Positions 11,000 to 20,200 of a DNA stretch of 64,000 nt are shown here, piece by piece (the stretch's first letter is position 1; the number at the start of each line of letters is the position of its first letter). This stretch comes from Nemertoderma westbladi (lineage: Eukaryota; Xenacoelomorpha; Nemertodermatida; Nemertodermatidae): positions 40,746 through 104,745 of the forward strand of contig JAUCBJ010009161.1 of NCBI GenBank assembly GCA_032718475.1. The letters run 5' to 3'. The notes under the pieces were generated by a model. That model was given only the letters and a program-made list of their open reading frames with translations, made no database searches and was not told the DNA's origin. The translations under genes were made by a program, and so were the position numbers.

Positions 11000-13900
11000 A
11001 TGTCTGACACTCAGCAAAACCTGTCAGACAGTCTAATCGATACAACCATCTGTGACACAGATAGGAGTGTGGAGCGATTAAGAAAGGAGTTCAGCTCACC
11101 TCCTACTGAAAGAAAAGTCATCCCTCCAGTAGTGGTATCGGACCCTAAGCTAATCCAACACCGTAGGTCTATCATCGGCACTCGGGCCCAAGTCAAACGG
11201 AACCAGGAAGCAGCTGTCCCACAGCAGCAACAGCCTAGTCAAGAAACTTATTCCCAGCGATCCGATAGCTCCAGTAGTTCGGATACTGTCGAGCTGACCC
11301 CCGAACGCGGATTGCGGATGGCGGCTAAAGCCTACTCGGACCCCCTTCTCACCCTTCCTGCCGCAGTGCTAACTACTATATTGATTGCGGTGGAGGAATA
11401 TCAAGCCGATTGGGCGAGAAGTAAACGAGCGACCCAAGATAATTATGCGGGATACGCCAGGGAAGAATTGATGTCGATTGTCGAGTCACAATGGAACTTT
11501 CCCAGACCCGGACTCCCGTTAGATTTGTCCGAAGCTACTTGGGAAGATATACACAGGATGGGAGTGACTAAAGATACAATGGATCCAGCTGTTTGGAAGA
11601 GGTCGGCAGCAGGATATGTGCAGGGATTCTTCGGCTCCTTGGAGCGATTAGAAGAACAACTGTTTCGACAACCCCAAGGACCTCAAGAGCAGGAAGAACT
11701 GCTATATCAAGTACGCGAAAGAACCCTACGCATTCGACTAATCCTATCAGCCTTTGAGGAAACTTCCAAAAGAAGACAGGACACGTCGCTGCAAGTTGCT
11801 GTCGAAACTTGGTTCCAGCGGGTAGGTCGCAAAGTACAAGAAACGGACCAGTGGAAATCCCAGCTGTCTGAGAGACTAACCTATGAAGAACCAACCGATG
11901 CCACCCTTCCTCAAGTGGAAGGCGAAGAGACCGCAGAGAGACCACGAACGAGAGACGCCATAGACATTTATCTGTCCGACTATCAGCGATTCCTAGGAGA
12001 CGAAGAGTTGAGGAGACGGCTGTCTGGACTTTCCCCTAATAGTGAAGGAACCCAACGTGTGTTAGACTCAATCGATGCTGAAATGTTAGCTGCTAACCAA
12101 GCAGAATTTGATGAAAAACTCCGCCTCCCTAGAGTCCAAGAAGAACAAGTAAAGAAAAGACGGATAGAGGAACAAAAGGCGGCGGCTATGGCAGAAGCAG
12201 AAGTAGAAAGAAAGGCAGCGGCGGCAGAAGCAGAAGCAGAAAGAAAGGCAGCGGCGGCAGAAGCAGAAGCAGAAAGAAAAGCAGCAAAGGCAGTGGCAGA
12301 AGCAGAACGGAGAGCCTCTGAGCAGACTACCCAACTGGAGTTGGAAAATCTGCAAGAGACGCAAGACAACATAAATAAACAGTTAACTGCTATTCAAATG
12401 CAGATGATGAGACGATCTACTCCCAAACGCCAGGGATACACATCATCGGAGGAAAGCGAAACCACCGATCCTGAAGGCGGAGGAAATAGATCTCGTCTAA
12501 GCAGGCGTAGAAAAACATCTCACCGTCACAAATTGCCTGATTTGCCCCCAGCTGTTAGAAGACAGCTAGCTAGCACAGACTTAGGTAGTACGGAACTCGC
12601 ATACCAAACTATTCAGGTCAAAAGACTCCCTACAATAGTTGATGAGCCTGAAATAATTAGGCCTGTCGTTCCCAAAGTCACTTCTGTGTTAGAGACCCCT
12701 GTACTTCCAGAGCTTAACTCTAAATTCCCTTTACACAGTACTACACTGCCTGTACCCGGTAGAACAGTCCAAGAGAATATCCCTGTCCTGATAGCAGAGA
12801 GAGAAATCAAAGATTTGTCTCCTGTCGTCCCACGTCAGCCCGCTACAATGTTGGCGACTCCCGTTTCGGCGGTCGAGTGGGTAGAAGAGGGACAGCGGGG
12901 GATGAATCTCCTGCTCGGACAGATGCAGGAGACTGTCCACCAACTTAAGGGAACCGTAAGGGAAGGTAGGGCAGAATTGCAAGAAGTGCAGCAAAGTATC
13001 GCGCTAGAATGCGACAAATTAGTCAATATCCAAAAGGGGATACCAATACCCCCTGTAAAATTGTGTCAACCTGTTAGGTCTGAAGTATTACATGCGCAAG
13101 GTGTGGAGCCTACACGCATCTATACTGCTAGTGAAGTAGAAACTCCTATAGCAAACCCTATTAAGGGTGATTATAGACCTGTTATTAACGATATCCCCTA
13201 TAGACCTGACAATGACCCGAGAAATTTATATACTGATAATTCGATATTAAATAACACGATGGCCCAAGAAAGCTTTACGCGTCAGATGGCTAGAACAGAA
13301 GCCCGCCAAGCGGTCAAAGTGGGAGAGATCGTCAAATTCAATGGAGATGAGATGAAATGGTTACCTTTCAACGAATATTACAAAGATAGCATACAAAACT
13401 CTGTACTATCTAACGGAGAGAAACTTAGGTTCCTCATCAAGTGCTTGGAAGGACCTCCCAGGTTAATGGCGTTAAAGTTTGTTGGACATCCAGAAGGATT
13501 AAGACAGGTATGGGATACATTAAACATCAGGTATGGTAACAAGGATAACATAGCTAAGTATTTGTATGCAAAATTAGTAGCCCCCCGACACTTCCTTAGT
13601 AGCGGGATTATAGAGTTTTCCGATGAAATTCAGGAGATCTGTAGACAATTGGACTGGTTAGGTAAGTCTCATGAATATCAGAGTTCAATGGTTATTGGAG
13701 CCGTAGTCTCTACTTTACCAAAGGGTGGAGTATGTACACGCTGGGACAAGAAAGTGTTGTACATAAATGAACAACAACGACGAAGTCCTACCATGGCTGA
13801 TCTCATGTCCTTCTTAGATGGTGAAGTAAAACTACAACTCATCAAGCAGTCCAGAGAGAAAACATCGGAAAATAAGGTAAGTGAGAAACCCGCTTCTAGG

Positions 13901-14377
13901 AGAAGAGTAACACCGGTGTGTTACACTGACGACGGCGAAAGCCAAGCTTCTCAAGAAGAGGACAGCGGGAAAGACACTGAGAGATCTTACTACGTTGAAA
14001 AAACCTCAAAAGATGTAAGTAAATACAAGGCTCGAAACAACGATATGAGAGAACAGGTTGCCAAGACCCCTCCTCAGTCTCCTAAGAGAATTCACGGAAG
14101 AAAGCCCGAAGAAAGAACGAGAGTGCATAACGTTACCCAAGGTAAGGTGAGTAACATCAAACCAAAATGTGCGCTGTGCGATGGGCCCCACCGTTTGAGT
14201 GCGTGTGCTGAATTTCTAAAGAAATCCCTTGTAGACAGACGTACAGTCCTGTGGAATAAGCGGTTATGCTATAATTGCCTCAGATCAGGACACCAACGGC
14301 GAACCTGTTACTCCGACGTAAAGTGTGCAAAGTGTGGCGCGAAACATCACATCTTGTTACACAGTGAGTTCGAATGA
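11000..14377 (+). CDS. Gag polyprotein of element B (intact, 1125 aa)
   Basis: This is the structural protein that would form the particle packaging element RNA. It starts at ATG 11000, which matches the start of the A Gag at 23396 (MADT/MSDT...SDSL). Regions in order are an N-terminal Ser/Thr-rich part (1-100), a helical region (to about 380), an Ala/Glu coiled coil of AEAERKA heptads (about 397-440), a Pro-rich linker, a capsid-like DUF1759 region beginning VGEIVKFNGDEMKWLPF (about 773), and CCHC-type knuckles (CALCDGPHR, CYNCLRSGH, CAKCGAKHH; about 1056-1120). It ends at a TGA (14375-14377). The protease region continues in the same frame after the stop, and A has a sense codon there. So this may be a mutation or a read-through site. 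Confidence 0.93.
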   Translation: MSDTQQNLSDSLIDTTICDTDRSVERLRKEFSSPPTERKVIPPVVVSDPKLIQHRRSIIGTRAQVKRNQEAAVPQQQQPSQETYSQRSDSSSSSDTVELTPERGLRMAAKAYSDPLLTLPAAVLTTILIAVEEYQADWARSKRATQDNYAGYAREELMSIVESQWNFPRPGLPLDLSEATWEDIHRMGVTKDTMDPAVWKRSAAGYVQGFFGSLERLEEQLFRQPQGPQEQEELLYQVRERTLRIRLILSAFEETSKRRQDTSLQVAVETWFQRVGRKVQETDQWKSQLSERLTYEEPTDATLPQVEGEETAERPRTRDAIDIYLSDYQRFLGDEELRRRLSGLSPNSEGTQRVLDSIDAEMLAANQAEFDEKLRLPRVQEEQVKKRRIEEQKAAAMAEAEVERKAAAAEAEAERKAAAAEAEAERKAAKAVAEAERRASEQTTQLELENLQETQDNINKQLTAIQMQMMRRSTPKRQGYTSSEESETTDPEGGGNRSRLSRRRKTSHRHKLPDLPPAVRRQLASTDLGSTELAYQTIQVKRLPTIVDEPEIIRPVVPKVTSVLETPVLPELNSKFPLHSTTLPVPGRTVQENIPVLIAEREIKDLSPVVPRQPATMLATPVSAVEWVEEGQRGMNLLLGQMQETVHQLKGTVREGRAELQEVQQSIALECDKLVNIQKGIPIPPVKLCQPVRSEVLHAQGVEPTRIYTASEVETPIANPIKGDYRPVINDIPYRPDNDPRNLYTDNSILNNTMAQESFTRQMARTEARQAVKVGEIVKFNGDEMKWLPFNEYYKDSIQNSVLSNGEKLRFLIKCLEGPPRLMALKFVGHPEGLRQVWDTLNIRYGNKDNIAKYLYAKLVAPRHFLSSGIIEFSDEIQEICRQLDWLGKSHEYQSSMVIGAVVSTLPKGGVCTRWDKKVLYINEQQRRSPTMADLMSFLDGEVKLQLIKQSREKTSENKVSEKPASRRRVTPVCYTDDGESQASQEEDSGKDTERSYYVEKTSKDVSKYKARNNDMREQVAKTPPQSPKRIHGRKPEERTRVHNVTQGKVSNIKPKCALCDGPHRLSACAEFLKKSLVDRRTVLWNKRLCYNCLRSGHQRRTCYSDVKCAKCGAKHHILLHSEFE

Positions 14378-15208
14378 AACAACCCGAGTCAGGTAAGTGA
14401 GCCCGAACTACATGTCCAATTCAGTGATGTAAATGACACTGATCAAGAATCTGAGATGGAAGGATTCTATACTAACGAATTCTCCGACGCCAACGAATCC
14501 TGTTACTTAATAAATACCGCAGTGTATCGAGCACTTACGCATGAAAAGGACACCGACAATGAGTTCCCCCCAACTACCTTTGACAGACAACCATCTTGGA
14601 AAGCTCCAACTTCCAACGTAGAAATCAGAGAATTTCCTGTAGTGCAGGTAAGAGTTCACGGTCCTAACAAAAGTTACATAGTGAACGCCCTCCTTGACTC
14701 CGGCAGCATAGGAACATTCATCGATCAAGAACTAGCCGAAGATATCTTTGCTGGACAACCCAAATTCCGGACTAAATTGAACATGTCAGGAATTATGCAG
14801 GTTTGGAAATCTACCCTAACGGCAGATTACTATGTAGGTGTGTTGTCCACCCCCCAGGATAAATTAGGAGCACAAGGTATAAGGTCGGTAAAAATGGTGG
14901 CTATAAAGAACTTCGCTACTACTCAAGCAGACCTTTATAATTGGGACGAGGATGAGAGCATTCAACATCTTAAGATACCTCGATTCCAGACAGATTATCC
15001 TGGAGTGCAAATACTCATCGGCCAAAACGCGCATGAGGCGCTCGAGACATTGGAGAAACGGCCTGCTCAACCACAGCCACTACAAACCTATGCGGTAAGA
15101 ACTAGAGTAGGTTGGTACTTCACTGGCCCTTCCCGTAGAACTCTCAAAGAGAGATTACCTCAACAACAGGTATACCAAGTAAAGGAATGGGAAAATGGAG
15201 AGCAGTGA
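14378..15208 (+). CDS. Aspartic protease region of element B
   Basis: This frame continues directly from gag after one TGA and stays open for 276 codons. It encodes the DUF1758-type retropepsin with NALLDSGSIGTFID (catalytic DSG, about 14687-14725) and the QILIGQNAHEALETLEKRP block. It would process Gag-Pol. An internal ATG at 14456 is available, but in related elements the protease is made as a fusion with Gag. It ends at TGA 15206-15208, in a short linker before the pol remnant, which is in the next frame. The same linker also changes frame in A, but in the other direction. Confidence 0.88.
   Translation, partial: NNPSQVSEPELHVQFSDVNDTDQESEMEGFYTNEFSDANESCYLINTAVYRALTHEKDTDNEFPPTTFDRQPSWKAPTSNVEIREFPVVQVRVHGPNKSYIVNALLDSGSIGTFIDQELAEDIFAGQPKFRTKLNMSGIMQVWKSTLTADYYVGVLSTPQDKLGAQGIRSVKMVAIKNFATTQADLYNWDEDESIQHLKIPRFQTDYPGVQILIGQNAHEALETLEKRPAQPQPLQTYAVRTRVGWYFTGPSRRTLKERLPQQQVYQVKEWENGEQ
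14390..14398 (+). promoter_or_regulatory. Candidate splice donor CAG|GTAAGT after the nucleocapsid (B)
   Basis: Consensus 5' splice site 13 bases after the gag stop, conserved with A. It could be the donor of a spliced messenger for the downstream ORF3, whose start at 17225 is preceded by GATAGCAG. Inferred only. Confidence 0.35.
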
Positions 15209-15602
15209 GGTGGACGAACTAGCTGAGGGAACACCATACTCCTCAGATAATGACGATATTAACTCCAATGTAGATCAATGGAGACATTGCCTTGGGACGA
15301 TTAATCCAGCCGACATCGCTTCCAGAGGAGCAACTCCTCAAGAACTGATAGATACTCCAGGCTGGTTAGGTGGATCCGACTCCTTAAGTAAAGAAGAAGA
15401 AGAATGGCCTCCTCATCTTACCACGGCGGAGCGTAGACAGGCCAAGGGAGCGGAGAAAGTAACACAACAACTCAATCGCCCAACTAGTCGTTTATGTTTA
15501 CTGGAACGAGACCGAAAACTGTCCGGAAACTACGGAAGGCAAGATACTCTTCCTACGACCACTTCCCTAATCCGACAAATATCTAGGGACTCCATAACGT
15601 AA
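15195..15602 (+). pseudogene. Pol remnant of element B (RT and integrase deleted)
   Basis: A single open frame of 135 codons is stitched from three pol pieces. It begins with the linker EGTPYSSDNDDIN, jumps to the end of RNase H (VDQWRHCLGTINPADIASRGATPQEL), then jumps again to the integrase tail (QQLNRP, CLLERDRKLSGNYG). By comparison with A the first deletion removed about 1.8 kb (RT and most of RNase H). The second removed about 1.7 kb (nearly all integrase). No polymerase or integrase activity is possible, which makes B non-autonomous. Confidence 0.92.
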
Positions 15603-17224
15603 TAACATATGGAGTGGGCGTGTGACTATATCATTTTATATTTGTTTTTATTTTATATTTATGTATGTATTATTATGTAATTTTATTATAATCGTTTTCT
15701 TTAATTTTATTTAGTAGAATGTCATTTTAGTGATTATTTAGTAGATTAGTGCAATATATTATTGTTTATTACGTACGTAATTACTTATAATATATTTAGT
15801 GTGACGGCGAGAAATAATTATTTTTCTCTTTCCTTACTGTCCGTATCATATTATAAATACGTGACTACAGTAAGATGAAATGTCCGTACTTCTTAAAGTA
15901 CAATAAAGCCACTACTATATTCAAGTATTATTGGTAGGCAGAGTATTAGGAATGCAAAGTTCAGATCCTCGAGTCTCGGCTAAACCAAGCTCTGGGTAGA
16001 CCTTGGAAACGACTTGCCTCTTCACACTGACATTGCTTCGTGCGATATTGCTCTTCTACCTTATATTAAATAATACATATAATAGTGTGATGTCCCTCTA
16101 ACAGTAGCGTAAAACGCAAATAAATCTGTTAAACTTTTTGACCATCTGTAATTCTAGTCGATTAAGATATCGCGGCACCCACCGATATACTTGAAAGACA
16201 AATTCTAGAATCAGTGGTTAACGTCCCCAGACAAGTTCTGGAATAAATCGGTGCCCATCTTAAATATTAATTTAATATTTATTAAAATCTGTAAAATTCA
16301 GATCCGTTAACAATTCTAGTTGATTAAGATATCGTAGCACTTACCGATACTCTTAAAAGACAAATTTCATAGAATTAAGGATCCTATGTCCCCAGACCTG
16401 CTCTGGAATCAAATTGTGTCAATTTTAACATCAAATAATAAAATTCACGGGAATAAATTTAAATTCATATTTTAAATGAATTTCATAAATTGTCATTTTG
16501 TACAATTTATAACATTCCCAAAATTCCATTAATTAATAGATCATGGGAGCGGAGATTCATCCTATTGAGTGTATTAGAGTGCGAGAATCTCCAACATATA
16601 GTCAATAGCCGATAAAATTAATAAAATCATGCATAAAGAGGATATTGACAATTAAAGAATTATTATTAAATAGCATCCCAGATCTGTATGCATGAGAATT
16701 AACCTAATTCTACCGCTAGCATTCCATAATGTCACCATAGCAACACCCACGCCAGAATTAGAAGCAAGTTAAAAGAACAATAGAAGGCTTGCCCCATTGC
16801 ATAGCATAGAATATAGCACACTGCTAGTATCCAAGGATACACAGTAATAACGTGACATTCTGGAAGGCACTGACTAACGGACAAATGGCCTGTATGTGTG
16901 CAGTTGGTGACAGTTGTGTGGAATTTGTGCGTTTATAGGTGAATGTTACTGCTAAAGTATGTTTACAGTAGCTAGTCGCAATTGTAAAGGTAGCCCAACT
17001 CTCCTATAGAAAGAACCTAAGTGGATCCAAGCCTTTGGGACAGACAGTGGAGTGACTTGTGCCGGTTATCATTGTCGTGCTGTTGCTACATGTTGGCGTA
17101 AACACCGCGACGACGGTACATCGGCGCTGAGAATCCCACTGTCCGGGGGCAAAGAGAAGTAGGCAGTGACGCCCGCTCGCCTAAATATAAACTTATTTGA
17201 TATTAATAAACTCAGATAGCAGAT
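15603..17224 (+). other. Spacer between pol remnant and ORF3 of element B
   Basis: 1.6 kb of AT-rich DNA without a supported gene. An AATAAA lies near 15902. An imperfect direct repeat is at 16150-16421. The last bases before the ORF3 ATG (GATAGCAGAT) could serve as a splice acceptor. It may also hold an internal promoter, but I see no clear one. Confidence 0.7.
16150..16421 (+). repeat. Imperfect direct repeat upstream of ORF3
   Basis: Two copies about 160 bp apart share AATTCTAGT, GATTAAGATATCG and, further on, GTCCCCAGAC and CTGGAAT blocks, with moderate divergence. Confidence 0.7.
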
Positions 17225-20200
17225 ATGACGGAGTTGATAGAAGATGATCTTGGTATTAGGGAGCGATATACTCTACCTTTACAAGCATTTGTGGATAGCT
17301 TAATACGCGGTGAAGCCGATCCAACCATTACGGAGGACGATGGTCGTTATATCGAACCGCTGATGTCCCAAGAGCAACTTGCGCATGAATTGGACTATCG
17401 AAAATTCACCACTCGCTATACGAATCGCAATGGTACATATATGGACTTCTTAACTACCGGCCATTCTATCGATTTGCATGATACGGACGATGTAGATACA
17501 GAGAGGGAAATGGTTCTATTTAAATATCATACCCAGCGGAGTTGTAACGATAAACCGAGAATAGATCACGAAAATTTTATTCGTAATCGACTGGAAAGAG
17601 AAAACGTTGAAGAACCGGATAAACGCATCGACTTCAACGAATACCTAGAATTTTTGAGAGAAACCTATCTCAACATCGCCAGTCAGCAGAACTTAGAGAC
17701 TCGATATCCTCAAGGTATACATCACGACCCTGTGGTAGAACTTAAACGGCTCTATTTCACTATGATATATCTTACCGCCGATCGTCCACTACCTGTTATC
17801 CCGGATAGTTTTGAACAAATGGAAGAATACTGCAAAACTGGAGAACGATCACCCGCGTTTCCTCTACAGGACGTACGTCTTTGGTATTATTGTGACGAAT
17901 GCCCTAGACCTAACCAACAAACTGAAAGACATAAACATCCGCGGAGACGTTGCGCTAAACATAGTTTTACGCGTTACACTTACGGGAGTTTCGAGCGAAA
18001 CCTGTTCGACATACCACCCATGATCGCTCGTCTTAAACGATCACTGAATAAACCCATGATCAGAGTTCCGGAATACTCGGTCAGGCCTCCTCATTCCCTA
18101 GTGAGACCTCAAACTCTTGATCCTAACAGTATCACTGATCCTCCCGAACTATATTCCCTGTTCAAAGACTTAGTGTTACCCGAACAATTAGTCGGTGGTG
18201 CTCCGGTAGTGGGTTCGTTAGACATCCGCCCATCCTACTTAGCCGGATTGGGACGCGGGCAGCTAATATCGCCCTTTGATCCTTACAATCGTCCAGGATT
18301 AAACCCGATGCAACCCGCCACGGAAGTCGAGGAGAGCGTTATAAGAAACGCTTTAGACGCCATTCGACAGAAAATCGGAAAGGGAACACAAGATTGTTTA
18401 GAGAAACGTAAATTACAACAACAAGTCCAATCGGTGAAGGAGTTAGCCTTGCCACAGTTCGATAGGGAAATCCAAAACCTCGAGGAAGACATAGAGCTTG
18501 GACGCACGTATTCTCTACAAGAATTTTTAGATGAACGCTTACAGAGACAAGCGGAAGAAATTCTACTCGAGGAGAAACACACGAAACTGGAAGAGAGAGA
18601 AGAAGCCGCTTTAGCCCAACCGGAAGCTCAAATCCTCATGACGGACCTCTACTCTAAAACCGTTCGTCATCCCTCGATGATTCCACATTTCGGGGACAAG
18701 CTCTTCGCGACGATACAACCTCAACCGGTTGATATCAGTACAGGATCGCAAAATCTTATCGCTGACGCCCCTATGTTACAGCGTCCGCCGATCGAGGCCG
18801 CTCGTGTTGACGGTATACTCGTTGAACCTCCGGATAATCGAGCGGATCTTGTCCGTCGTATGGTACACGATGTCAACATACGCGCTAGACCTTTACAGAA
18901 CTCGTTTTATGGGATTAAAGACCACCCTTATTACGTTAATCTGACTCAATATTATATGATAAAACCTGAAGACCCGACACATAATTTAAAGTTTCTACCA
19001 CTAATAAATCCTCTAGACATTGTCGAACTCGAACAATTGCAGAAACATCTGGATCAGTTAGTAAAGGTAAACTCATTTAGAAAACCATATAACATTTCTC
19101 GAATCGAGAAAGATATAGAACCTCCTTATAATCTCGATGGATTTATTAAAACTCGATTAGTCCATTGGAATCTAGATGTATTATTTGAAGAAGAGAAAAT
19201 ACAAAGATATGGAAATGTGGAGACGTATACCACTCGGCACATGAAGTATAGTGATCTCCCTGACGCTAACCAATGCGCCACCTTGTGGCATCCAGTAGGG
19301 ATGACCCTAGAGAACGCCACCAAGGAGTGGAATGAAACTCTTAATGTTATTGAGATGTATGGAGTTGTCACCTACGATAATGAAGGTAGCGTTCCGGTCG
19401 GAGAACTAGGAACTACGCGCATGATTCACATACGTGGATTAGCTGGTTCTACCCACGTGTTTACTCGAGCGTGTTCCGACGTGATTGATTATTCCTTTGA
19501 AACTCTCACCGAAACACAAAAGAATCTCCGACATGGACAATTCGAACTCGCGCAGCGTTACGTCATTGACACCGAACGCAAACCGGCCATGGGCATCGAT
19601 GGATCGATGTTACCCCAGCCCGTACTCGAGATGTTGTTCAACGAAAGAATCCTTAAAATCGGCTCAGCTGTTTATGGAGATCTCCAAAACGACTTTCGGA
19701 ATATGGAGAACATTCCATACCCTTTCGTTGATACTCAGCTGATTGCTCCCTGGGCAGAAGGTCGAGGTTTCTTCCGCACTATGTATGCTAATACGCCTAG
19801 CAACATTACCAAGGTGCAACGAACTTCCATCGGACATCTTGCCTTTCAGGAATACGGATGGAATTTCAAAGTCGGAAATCCCATTAACTATCAACAAGTA
19901 TACGGAGACCATTATTCTCGATTATACTTTGATGGACCATTGACCGCACCTGGCGCCGTGTATAGCTTCATGAGTGTTCCACTCCGTCCCTCCTTAGCTA
20001 TATACACGATCTATGAAAACACCGCACTTGCCGGTTGGCTAGCCGATGTGTGCAGTCGTACTATACGCGCCCATCCATTAATACTTGGGACCAAACTCGC
20101 TAAGCTAGATGAACATAATAAATTCATCCGTTTCGAATGTTTCCGGCGATTTTTAACCCCGTTCCGCAACGTGGATAGCCAATTTAAAGACCGCGCTTTG

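Noticed and set aside
15195-15602. Considering the short frame after the protease as a new small gene
   Set aside because: Every part matches a piece of pol from element A; it is a deletion scar.
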